A stretch of 20,836 nt of DNA from Candidatus Nomurabacteria bacterium (lineage in GTDB: Bacteria > Patescibacteriota > Minisyncoccia > Phycocordibacterales > UBA10002), in assembly GCA_943354745.1 (NCBI GenBank), contig CALRDB010000012.1, forward strand, positions 1 to 20,836, in the 5' to 3' direction. Shown piece after piece: positions 7,883 to 13,902 of this stretch (the stretch's first letter is position 1; every line of letters starts with the position of its first letter). A program made the translations under genes and the position numbers. The notes below the pieces were generated by a model. It saw only the letters and a program-made list of their open reading frames with translations, was not told the DNA's origin and did no database searches.

Positions 7883-9097
7883 TTAGTTGCTGCGTAATAC
7901 CTTATCTATCTTCCGAGCAATTGCGCGAAAATCTTTTTCTTTCTTGCCGCGCGTGGTTTCAGGAGCGCTCCCGAGTCGGAGACCTGATGGATCCATCGGT
8001 TTCCGTGTATCAAACGGAATGGTGTTTTCGTTCACGATAATACCCTGTGCTTCCAGTTTGTCTGCAGCTTCCCTGCCTCCAATACCCTTCCCGTCTCGCC
8101 ATGTGTCGATACGGAGGAGATGTGATTCCGTTCCGCCCTCAACAACTCTCCAGCCAAGTTTTGCGAGTTCGTCGGCCATCGCTTTCGCATTTTTTACCAC
8201 CTGTAATGCATACTTCCTAAACGCGGGAGTATTCGCCTCTTTCATGGCGACGGCTACCGCGGCGATGCAGTTGAAGTGAGGACCCCCTTGCAAACCGGGG
8301 ATAATCACTTTATCTATTTTTTTATTCAGCTCCCGTTCGTCTATTTTGGTGAAAATCATCGCCGAGCGCGGCCCGCGGAGTGTTTTGTGTGTCGTGGTCG
8401 TGACGATATCCGCGTACTCAAACGGCGATGGGTACACTTTACCCGCCACGAGTCCCGCGAAGTGCGACATGTCCACCATGAGGAGTGCTCCGGAGGCATC
8501 GGCAATTTCACGAAACTTCTTGAAATCCACAATATGCGCATAGGCGGTAAAGCCTGCGACGATAATATTCGGCTTCTCCGCTATCGCCAGCTTCTTTACC
8601 GCTTCGTAGTCAATGAGCTCGTTCTCTTTACTCACGGTATACAGTATTGAATTCCAAAACTTGCCGGTCATTGATACTTTCTGCCCGTGAGTGAGATGTC
8701 CGCCGTGGGTAAGCTCCATACCCATTATTTTTTCTCCTTGAGGAACCAGTGCCGCGTACACGGCAAAGTTCGCCGGTGAACCGGAAAGCGGTTGCACGTT
8801 CACACTCCAATTCGATGAAATCGAATTGCCCCGAGCCTCACTCGAGGGGCTCTTATCGGCAAGACCGAATAATTGCAAAGCCCTCTCTTGCGCGAGTGAT
8901 TCAACTTCGTCAACAACTTTCGTCCCACGATAATAGCGCCGTCCAGGGTACCCTTCCCCGTATTTGTCGGTAAGTATGGAACCGAGCGCCCCAAGCACAT
9001 CTTTAGAAACGTAGTTCTCGGAGGCGATTAAGTTAATGACGTTCTTCTGACGCTTCTTCTCGGCCTCGATCAGTTTTTTAATTTGTGTATCAATCAT
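7883..9097 (-). CDS. glyA: Serine hydroxymethyltransferase
   Basis: PLP enzyme interconverting serine and glycine while charging tetrahydrofolate to 5,10-methylene-THF, the cofactor ThyA uses. 404 residues. Family landmarks: NLIASENYVSKDVLGALGS near the N-terminus, DKYGEGYPGRRYYRG, VNVQPLSGSPANFAVY, MELTHGGHLTHG, DMSHFAGLVAGKVYPSPF, and the PLP-lysine motif VTTTTHKTLRGPRSAMIF with K in HKTLRGPR. The only oddity is ADKSPSSEARGNSISSN (about residues 80-96), which replaces the usual short DPxKW linker and is encoded by a double hairpin at 8809-8850. It heads a glyA-hypothetical-tmk run. The start at 9097 lacks an evident Shine-Dalgarno sequence. Confidence 0.97.
   Translation of the reverse strand: MIDTQIKKLIEAEKKRQKNVINLIASENYVSKDVLGALGSILTDKYGEGYPGRRYYRGTKVVDEVESLAQERALQLFGLADKSPSSEARGNSISSNWSVNVQPLSGSPANFAVYAALVPQGEKIMGMELTHGGHLTHGQKVSMTGKFWNSILYTVSKENELIDYEAVKKLAIAEKPNIIVAGFTAYAHIVDFKKFREIADASGALLMVDMSHFAGLVAGKVYPSPFEYADIVTTTTHKTLRGPRSAMIFTKIDERELNKKIDKVIIPGLQGGPHFNCIAAVAVAMKEANTPAFRKYALQVVKNAKAMADELAKLGWRVVEGGTESHLLRIDTWRDGKGIGGREAADKLEAQGIIVNENTIPFDTRKPMDPSGLRLGSAPETTRGKKEKDFRAIARKIDKVLRSN
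8809..8850. repeat. Double-hairpin insert in frame in glyA
   Basis: Two adjoining inverted repeats: AATTCGA-TGAAA-TCGAATT (8809-8827) and GCCCCGAG..CTCGAGGGGC (8828-8850, imperfect arms). Together they encode most of SPSSEARGNSISSN, which is extra relative to ordinary SHMT sequences just before VNVQPLSGSPAN. This element is not clearly related to the A or B families. Confidence 0.7.
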
Positions 9098-9236
9098 ACG
9101 AAAATACGAATTATTCGAATATACGAATAGCTACGAATAAGAAAAGAGTTGTAGTCACTTACAGCATGATCTTTCCTAGTACCTAGCGCCTAGTTGCCTA
9201 GAGCCTGTTTTAATCTTCGCATTGTAGCATGAGGTG
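9098..9236. repeat. glyA upstream gap with TACGAAT and CCTAG repeats
   Basis: Next to the glyA start, ATACGAAT/ATTCGAATA variants recur (9099-9140), the same motif family that fills other gaps. Further up, CCTAG occurs four times at 9175, 9182, 9189 and 9197, a spacing of 7, 7 and 8 bases. A TACAAT hexamer on the minus strand (9221-9226) could be a -10 element for glyA, but I find no convincing -35. Confidence 0.5.
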
Positions 9237-9242
9237 GAAAAG

Positions 9243-9266
9243 AAAAAAGCCAACGTTGCCGCTGGC
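9243..9266 (-). terminator. Intrinsic terminator after the small ORF at 9293-9544
   Basis: On the minus strand: GCCAGCG stem, GCAA tetraloop, CGTTGGC stem, then TTTTTT. It sits 27 bp downstream of the stop of the 83-residue ORF and upstream of the glyA promoter region. Confidence 0.8.
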
Positions 9267-9292
9267 CCTTTGTGACATAACTAGAGGAACCT

Positions 9293-9544
9293 CTACTCCG
9301 TAGTGAAGATAGTACCCGCTTCTTGTTCAGGCGGCCAAGGATCATTGGTAAGAGGTGGAGCCCATTGGTACTTTGGGGGAGGTGCTACTTCCTGCCCATC
9401 AATCAGATCCGCTGCTGCAACTAATGTGGGGGTGAGTAACTCTTTTCCGGACAGCACTACATGATTCATAACGTATATTGACTCGTAGGGCACTGAGGTT
9501 ATGGAAGAATCTACACGCCAGAGAGCGGAGAATCTACGTTTCAT
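9293..9544 (-). CDS. Small hypothetical protein
   Basis: 83 residues, not recognised. N-terminus MKRRFSALWRVDSS. The C-terminal half is proline- and tryptophan-rich (APPPKYQWAPPLTNDPWPPE). There is no signal peptide or membrane span. Support for it being real is positional: it is the only open frame between two intrinsic terminators (9573-9597 upstream, 9243-9266 downstream) and is read on the strand used by its neighbours. No clear ribosome-binding site is seen. It could be a non-coding transcript instead. Confidence 0.45.
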   Translation of the reverse strand: MKRRFSALWRVDSSITSVPYESIYVMNHVVLSGKELLTPTLVAAADLIDGQEVAPPPKYQWAPPLTNDPWPPEQEAGTIFTTE

Positions 9545-9572
9545 TTAACCATCTTATGGTAAAAATGCAACT

Positions 9573-9597
9573 AAAAAGCCCGCAGATGGGCTTTTTT
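9573..9597 (-). terminator. Intrinsic terminator downstream of thyA
   Basis: AAAAAGCCC-GCAGAT-GGGCTTTTT with T-runs on both strands, 14 bp past the thyA stop. In the minus direction it ends the CYTH-dcd-thyA transcript. It could work in both directions. Confidence 0.8.
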
Positions 9598-9610
9598 ATT
9601 TTTACTGTTC

Positions 9611-10570
9611 TTATTGCTGTTTCTCAATGTATCCCCCCGCCACCGTAAGCTCCGCCTTGATGGGCGGATGAGGGTCGTAGTTTTCGAGCGTGACGTGTTC
9701 AGCTTTAAATGATTCAAGTGAGGTTGCTTCATCTGAAATCTTCACTGTTGGGAATGGTTTCGGCTCGCGTGAGAGCTGTTCTTTCGCCTGCTCAATGTGA
9801 TTTTCGTAGATATGCACATCTCCAAACGTATGCACGAACTCCCCCACTCCATAGCCGGCAATCTTCGCGAGAATGTGTGTAAGGAGCGCGTAACTTCCGA
9901 TATTGAACGGAACACCGAGGAAAATATCGGCAGAACGCTGGTAGAGCTGGAGACATAGTTTGCCGTCCTTCACATTGAGCTGATACATGTTGTGGCAGAT
10001 TGGGAATCGACATGCTTCTTCCGGTTTCGCCATCGTATAGAGATATTCCGGATTCCACGAAGAAACGATAGCGTTATGACAATCGGGATCGGTAATCACT
10101 TCGTTTAACGCCCACGCGAGCTGGTCGACAGTCCTGGCGCCGTCCTTCGTTGGCCACCTTCGCCATAGCTCTCCGTAAATACGACGGAGGTCGCCATATT
10201 CTTTCGCGAAGGTGCTGTCGCTTCCGATCTTTGCAATGAATTCATCTTTAGTGAGTTCCGGCACACCCCCCTTCTCTATTTTTGCTTTATAGAGTTTGTA
10301 CGGATAGTCATCCCAGATATGTACATTATTCTTTACCAGGTACTCTATGTTCGATTGTCCAGAGAGAAACCAGTAGAGCTCGTGCAAAACTCCTTTCCAA
10401 TACACTTTCTTGGTAGTCAGAAGCGGAAAACCATCGGCAAGATTGAATCGTATCTGCCGACCGAACAGGCTGTATGTCTTCACCCCTGTCCCCTTATCCG
10501 TTTGAACAGTCCCCTTATCAAGGATTTCCTGCATGAGGTCAAGATATTGATGCTCAGGATGTTTTTGCAT
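9611..10570 (-). CDS. thyA: Thymidylate synthase (ThyA type)
   Basis: Methylates dUMP to dTMP using 5,10-methylene-THF and releases dihydrofolate, which DHFR (folA) recycles. From the ATG at 10570 the protein is 319 residues. This start is preferred because MQKHPEHQYLDLMQEIL matches the family N-terminus, while the longer frame runs back through an intergenic repeat. Landmarks: the dUMP phosphate-binding arginine loop (SLFGRQIRF), FPLLTTKKVYWKGVLHELYWFL, the catalytic cysteine in FPICHNMYQ, RSADIFLGVPFNIGSYALL, and the HTFGDVHIYENH motif. A segment after YPYKLYKAKIEKGG makes it longer than the E. coli enzyme, as in the Lactobacillus type. It is the last gene of a CYTH-dcd-thyA series and is followed by a terminator. 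Confidence 0.97.
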   Translation of the reverse strand: MQKHPEHQYLDLMQEILDKGTVQTDKGTGVKTYSLFGRQIRFNLADGFPLLTTKKVYWKGVLHELYWFLSGQSNIEYLVKNNVHIWDDYPYKLYKAKIEKGGVPELTKDEFIAKIGSDSTFAKEYGDLRRIYGELWRRWPTKDGARTVDQLAWALNEVITDPDCHNAIVSSWNPEYLYTMAKPEEACRFPICHNMYQLNVKDGKLCLQLYQRSADIFLGVPFNIGSYALLTHILAKIAGYGVGEFVHTFGDVHIYENHIEQAKEQLSREPKPFPTVKISDEATSLESFKAEHVTLENYDPHPPIKAELTVAGGYIEKQQ

Positions 10571-10571
10571 A

Positions 10572-10678
10572 ATACGAATGCTACAAATTAATGCACGAAT
10601 GCTTCGAATATGCGAATGAAGAGAGTCGGGATTCGTAGATTGGTAGCATTTGCATGGTAATTCCTTGCATTCGTATCT
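10572..10678. repeat. 107-bp intergenic repeat, copy 1 (dcd-thyA gap)
   Basis: Fills the entire gap between the dcd stop and the thyA start. It is nearly the same sequence, by eye about nine bases in ten, as 11242-11349. It begins ATACGAATGCTAC and ends GCATTCGTATCT, so its ends are complementary. The internal arms CGAATGCTAC and GTAGCATT can also pair. This makes a nested large hairpin. Confidence 0.85.
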
Positions 10679-11234
10679 ACTTCTTCTTAGAAATAATTTT
10701 CGGTGGAATATACCCCACAATGTTATTTTTGGAGTAGCGCCCGTTTTCTTTGTAGTTCTGTTTGGGTGGACTGGAAAGCGGGGAGAACGTGAGTTGAGCG
10801 ATAGCCATACCGGGGCGAAGGATTATCGGTACGTTGTTCAAGTTGCAAAGCTCTAGCGCGACATTGAGGAAATGGCCGGGGTTAATGAGCGCGGCACTGT
10901 TGTGCACCAAAAGTCCGATTCGGGCAAGTGAACTTTTCCCGTTTACTTCAATAAGGAAATGGTCGGAGCCGAAATAGTCTTTGGAGTAGCCGAGGATGCT
11001 AACGCCTGGGTGGAGTACGAACGCCTCCCCGTCAGCCACCTTCACCTCATGCGTTTTTGGGAAAACTTTGTTCGCGGGGTCAATAAACGTGGAGGTATAA
11101 GACTCGTTCACGATAAACGTATTACCGAGCGTGATGTCGTAACTCGCCGGTTGCAGTCGCACTTCGTCAAACGGCTGTAGGGTAATCGTTTTTCGCTTCA
11201 CTTCTTTTTTGATGTCTATATCTGATAAAAACAT
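10677..11234 (-). CDS. dcd: dCTP deaminase
   Basis: Deaminates dCTP to dUTP, feeding dUMP for ThyA. 185 residues from the ATG at 11234. The longer frame runs upstream through a repeat, and MFLSDIDIKKEVKR matches family N-termini. Landmarks: LQPASYDITLGN, FVLHPGVSILGYSKDYF, and the GKSSLARIGLLVHNSAALINPG block with the SSxAR substrate-binding residues. The catalytic glutamate is in LNVALELCN, followed by LRPGMAIAQLTF. Whether it is a plain deaminase or a bifunctional deaminase/dUTPase cannot be settled by eye; I see no separate dut gene in the window. It is flanked on both sides by copies of the same intergenic repeat. Confidence 0.93.
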   Translation of the reverse strand: MFLSDIDIKKEVKRKTITLQPFDEVRLQPASYDITLGNTFIVNESYTSTFIDPANKVFPKTHEVKVADGEAFVLHPGVSILGYSKDYFGSDHFLIEVNGKSSLARIGLLVHNSAALINPGHFLNVALELCNLNNVPIILRPGMAIAQLTFSPLSSPPKQNYKENGRYSKNNIVGYIPPKIISKKK

Positions 11235-11241
11235 ATGCGTG

Positions 11242-11349
11242 ATACGAATGCTACTAATTAAACACACGAATGCTTCGAATATGCGAATGGAAGGAGTCGG
11301 GATTTGTGGATTAGTAGCATTCGCATGGTAATTCGTTGCATTCGTATCT
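11242..11349. repeat. 107-bp intergenic repeat, copy 2 (CYTH-dcd gap)
   Basis: Same element as 10572-10678 in the same orientation, filling the gap between the CYTH stop (11351) and the dcd start (11234). The shared core includes ACGAATGCTTCGAATATGCG and GCATGGTAATTC. The arms CGAATGCTACTAAT and ATTAGTAGCATTCG are exact reverse complements in this copy. Confidence 0.85.
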
Positions 11350-11350
11350 C

Positions 11351-12025
11351 CTACTCTATAACAAACACTTTCTCTGTCCCATAATACTCCGCCCAGTGCT
11401 CGTTGTAGAACTTGAACATCCGCTCAAGTCTTGCCTGATCGAGCTCGTGACAGCTCAGCGCGGCCATGAGTGCCTTAAGTTCCTGCTTCGCAGCCTCAGC
11501 AAGATTACCATCGGTAATCATTTTCTCAAATTCCGCGAGATATCCGTACCCGGCATTTTTATCAATAGTGACATGAATTACTCCCAAATCGTAGGCTTCC
11601 CTCTCTCGAGACCATTTCGCCTGATAGGTAAGACCGGCCTTTAACAGTGCGCCATCGAGTTCCGAAAGAGTACACAAAACCGACTCTTCGAATTCTATGC
11701 GGGAAACACCATTGGAACTGGAATCGTCGCCAATGGAAGCCTTAAGAATTACGAGTACTTTCCCATCCGCTTCACGAGTCCGGATTGAGACACCCCCACG
11801 AACTCCTGCGATAATCGAAGAGAGTTTCTTTTGCTTCTCGGAATCAAGGAGCGGAGCAACCACCTTTTCAAACACCGAAAGATCTGTCGGTGGATTGAAA
11901 TAATGATTGAGCTGTTTGTGTGAGGGAAGCGTTTTAAGCGAGGGGAATAGTTGTACCAATCGGCGCTTCAGTTCTTCAGCGCGTTCCTTACTTCCGAGAA
12001 GAGATTTAATTTCTATTTCAAACAT
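11351..12025 (-). CDS. CYTH-domain protein (triphosphate tunnel metalloenzyme family)
   Basis: 224 residues from the ATG at 12025. It opens with MFEIEIKSLLG, the ExExK metal-binding signature that defines CYTH proteins. Later charged strands fit the tunnel barrel: SIRTREADGKVLVILKAS, RIEFEES, KWSREREAY, HVTIDKNAGYGYLAEFEKM. Members include class IV adenylate cyclases and thiamine-triphosphate or tripolyphosphate hydrolases. Which reaction applies here cannot be decided. A longer frame to 12130 would translate a family B palindrome and is rejected. The protein is soluble, with no signal peptide. It is the first gene of the CYTH-dcd-thyA series. Confidence 0.82.
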   Translation of the reverse strand: MFEIEIKSLLGSKERAEELKRRLVQLFPSLKTLPSHKQLNHYFNPPTDLSVFEKVVAPLLDSEKQKKLSSIIAGVRGGVSIRTREADGKVLVILKASIGDDSSSNGVSRIEFEESVLCTLSELDGALLKAGLTYQAKWSREREAYDLGVIHVTIDKNAGYGYLAEFEKMITDGNLAEAAKQELKALMAALSCHELDQARLERMFKFYNEHWAEYYGTEKVFVIE

Positions 12026-12080
12026 ACAGTGCGAATTATTAATGGCTACGAATACTGCAAATCCGAAATCCTCTCTTCTA

Positions 12081-12120
12081 CCTCCTCCCCTCTTTAGAGG
12101 GGAGGACTGAGGTGGGGTGT
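12081..12120. repeat. Palindromic element family B, intergenic copy
   Basis: CCTCCTCCCCTCTTTAGAGG GGAGG stem-loop followed by a G-rich tail ending GGGGTGT. It is nearly the same as 20262-20299 and related to the elements inside folA (15812-15904) and the degenerate copy at 4047-4087. It lies between the CYTH start and the DGR reverse transcriptase 3' end. Confidence 0.8.
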
Positions 12121-12152
12121 CCAGTTTCATTTACGGTACGCTACAGTATATC

Positions 12153-12586
12153 CTAGTGCCCTTTTTGAAACAATTTTTCTACCATACTTCGCAACTTTCC
12201 GCTTTTACAATGTACAAGCATCCCAAGATACGACTGAATAATAGGAAGAGTGAAAAGAAAATCGTCTTTGGTCCATATACTCTTAGCAAGAACGGCAAGT
12301 CTCTTCAACATCCGTTTTTTTGTCCTCGTCCGCAGAACACGAAAGTGCGGCATAGATACATAGCCGAGAAAGTCCGTCCCTTGCCGAAGTTTCCGTATCG
12401 TTACTTTATGCGGATGCAGTTCGAGCGATAGCTTTTCCCATAAAAAGTCCCGAATCTGTTCAACCTGCTTCCCTAACACGACTCGGTTGTCAGCCAAAAT
12501 CACAAAATCATCGCAGTAACGAATATAGAAACGATTTCTAAATATATGTTTTACGAATTGGTCCAACTCGTTTAGGTAGACATTTG
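12153..12586 (-). CDS. DGR reverse transcriptase, C-terminal part (after frameshift)
   Basis: Continues the reverse transcriptase in the next frame. It begins NVYLNELDQFVKH, which in intact DGR reverse transcriptases directly follows the GNxTSQLF motif. It carries the catalytic YCDD box (codons at 12507-12518) in YIRYCDDFVILADN, then a thumb-like region with LHPHKVTIRKLRQGTDFLGY, and ends KLFQKGH. It has no credible start of its own. One additional A in the A5 run at 12587-12591 would join it seamlessly to the N-terminal part, giving an enzyme of about 345 residues. This is therefore a broken gene, a sequencing/assembly error, or a slippage-expressed gene. Confidence 0.85.
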
Positions 12587-13216
12587 AAAAAGCTGGCTCG
12601 TGACATTCCCGAGCGGCAACCCGTACTTTGTCATTCCAGCGAAAGCTGGAATCCAGAAGTTTCCAATGACAACTTGGAGGAGTTCAAGAAGTCTTTCATC
12701 CGTGATGCGTCCTGAAATCAAAGCGAACAGAATCCCGTGGTCAATGCCGTCAAAAAACTTTTTGACGTCACACTTCAGCACAAATGCGGGCTTGGTGTAG
12801 TTTGAAGAGACTTTTCTCGCAAAGTCCTCAAACCGCTTCACGCCTGCGTGCGTGCCTTTGCCTTCGCGCGACGCGTAGGAGTCGTGGATGAAAGTTTTGT
12901 CAAAGACCTGGTACAATTGTTGATACACGGCTTGATACAGCACTCGGTCGCGGACGCTCGCAATATGAATGATGCGTGGCTTCGGATCGGCAATACGTTT
13001 ACATACATACGGGTCATTCGTCCATGTGCCGTTCGCAAGCCGTTCGTGCAGAGAGAAAAGATGTTCTTCCAGACGCATTTCAAAACTTACGGCATCAGGG
13101 TGCGAACGCTTTCCCTTGCTGAATTTCTTCCACGCGAAAAATAGATTTTCAATAGAAATTACATCACGAAAATCAATCTTATGATGCCCCCCCCCCGAAA
13201 AAACTCCCTCGGTCAT
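12572..13216 (-). CDS. DGR reverse transcriptase, N-terminal part
   Basis: Copies the template-repeat RNA with errors at adenines to diversify the target gene. Diagnostic stretches: the ENLFFAWKKFSKGKR entry helix, IHIASVRDRVLYQAVYQQLY, SYASREGKGTHAGVKR, KCDVKKFFDGIDHGIL (first catalytic aspartate), and GLPLGNVTSQ, the group-typical SQ motif. The peptide WIPAFAGMT between VVIGNF and KYGLPLGN is encoded by a family A palindrome and is extra relative to related enzymes. The frame breaks right after SQLF at an A5 run (12587-12591). The start at 13216 (MTEGVF) follows the present frame through a G10 tract. With one G fewer, a different upstream ATG at 13238 would be in frame. It is divergent from avd. 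Confidence 0.88.
   Translation of the reverse strand: MTEGVFSGGGHHKIDFRDVISIENLFFAWKKFSKGKRSHPDAVSFEMRLEEHLFSLHERLANGTWTNDPYVCKRIADPKPRIIHIASVRDRVLYQAVYQQLYQVFDKTFIHDSYASREGKGTHAGVKRFEDFARKVSSNYTKPAFVLKCDVKKFFDGIDHGILFALISGRITDERLLELLQVVIGNFWIPAFAGMTKYGLPLGNVTSQLFQMST
12631..12655. repeat. Palindromic element family A, in frame in the reverse transcriptase
   Basis: ATTCCAGC-GAAA-GCTGGAAT perfect 8-bp arms (12633-12652), flanked by TC and CCAG. The same design GTCAT(C/T)CC.GCGAAAGC.GG.ATCC is seen in ileS (690-714, opposite strand). It encodes the inserted WIPAFAGMT. Confidence 0.85.
13187..13196. repeat. C10 homopolymer at the divergent RT/avd 5' ends
   Basis: Ten consecutive C on the plus strand. 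It lies inside the RT N-terminus (minus strand) and between an ATGATG (13181-13186) and the avd frame (plus strand). Length 9 would fuse ATGATG to the avd frame and would also shift the RT to an upstream ATG at 13238. Confidence 0.9.
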
Positions 13217-13244
13217 TCTCAAGATTCGGCTGTTGCATAAAGAA

Positions 13245-13544
13245 ATGTATATCATAGGACAAGCACTACCCAAAAGGGATAAGCTTGGCATTCACGCTGT
13301 CGTTGAACATCTCTGTCTAGAAATACTTGCGCTTGCGGTTAAAGGCGCGTTCCAATCAAGACAGATAAAGCTTGAGACACTTGAACGACTGCGAGTACAG
13401 ATAGAGATACTCAAACATCTCGTCCGTTCCGAACAGGAACTCGGCGTGATAACGGAAAGAACGTACCTCCGCCTCGCGGAACAACTCATAGAAATCTCCA
13501 AAATGACAAATGGCTGGATTGGCTATACGCAAAAAGGAGCGTGA
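13245..13544 (+). CDS. avd: Avd-like four-helix-bundle accessory protein of the DGR
   Basis: 99 residues from the ATG at 13245; a TTG at 13233 is also in frame. The protein is almost entirely helical: ALPKRDKLGIHAVVEHLCLE, then a long amphipathic stretch with KLETLERLRVQIEILKHLVR, then LAEQLIEISKMTNGWIGY. This matches the S23-like four-helix bundle proteins that accompany DGR reverse transcriptases and bind the RT/template RNA. The first helix is only complete if the frame is extended upstream (SVILKIRLLHKEMYIIGQ), which would be possible from 13181 if the C10 tract had nine bases. It is on the opposite strand to the RT and its 3' end is 19 bp from the TR. No Shine-Dalgarno sequence is seen. 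Confidence 0.78.
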   Translation: MYIIGQALPKRDKLGIHAVVEHLCLEILALAVKGAFQSRQIKLETLERLRVQIEILKHLVRSEQELGVITERTYLRLAEQLIEISKMTNGWIGYTQKGA

Positions 13545-13552
13545 GGCTCCTT
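13534..13552 (-). terminator. Hairpin ending the TR transcript (candidate)
   Basis: AAGGAGC-GTGAG-GCTCCTT, 7-bp arms, overlapping the avd stop codon. In the minus direction it is followed by a short T-run, so it could end the RNA containing the template repeat just downstream of TR. The T-run is short, so this is a candidate only. Confidence 0.45.
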
Positions 13553-13563
13553 TGATGCGAGAA

Positions 13564-13678
13564 ACTTCTCGGCGAAACCGCACGTTATCGTCCGCGTTCA
13601 ACACGTCGTTGTGGTTCACGTTGACGGTGCCATTGTTCGGATTGAAGTTCACGTATGGCACCTTGTCGTCGGGGAGGC
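13564..13678 (-). repeat. DGR template repeat (TR)
   Basis: About 115 bp that aligns without gaps to the VR at 13925-14039. The conceptual translation on the minus strand is rich in asparagine (VNFNPNNGTVNVNHNDVLN), that is, AAC/AAT codons, the hallmark of a template whose adenines are the mutable sites. The first 30 bases on the plus strand (13568-13597) are identical to VR, including their six T, consistent with the protected IMH-like end. The open frame running through TR (to 13814) probably need not be translated. Confidence 0.93.
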
Positions 13679-13856
13679 GGTTCGTTTTGCCTTCTTCCGT
13701 CCATTTCTCCGGAAGACGATTACTCATCTTCCTGTGCCTCACACGTAGTAAAACGTTCATAGTGTAGAAAAAGACAAGCAGTTTCTTAACAGTGACCAAT
13801 CGCCATCCGCCCAAAGCAGACCGACTGCACAGTCACGAGGGTATTATATAAAAAAT

Positions 13857-13886
13857 CCCGTTTCTCGCGCAAAAGCGAAAAACGGG
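13857..13886 (-). terminator. Intrinsic terminator of the DGR target gene
   Basis: Minus strand: CCCGTTTTTCGC stem, 6-base loop, GCGAGAAACGGG stem (one mismatch), then ATTTTTTATA. It lies 16 bp past the target stop and 38 bp from the VR end. Classical DGRs often have a hairpin just after VR that helps homing, so it could serve both purposes. Confidence 0.8.
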
Positions 13887-13902
13887 GGCGAAGGAAACGA
13901 AG

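Noticed and set aside
10571..11350. A CRISPR array or tandem repeat around dcd
   Set aside because: There are only two copies, of about 107 bp, separated by a whole gene. There are no short regular spacers and no cas genes.
12081..12120. N-terminal extension of the CYTH protein to 12130
   Set aside because: It would translate a family B palindrome. The ExExK motif at MFEIEIK marks the natural start at 12025.
13356..13814. 152-residue minus-strand open frame through the template repeat as a protein gene
   Set aside because: The asparagine-rich part is explained by the TR and the rest is antisense to avd. There is no family support, so it is treated as template RNA rather than a CDS.
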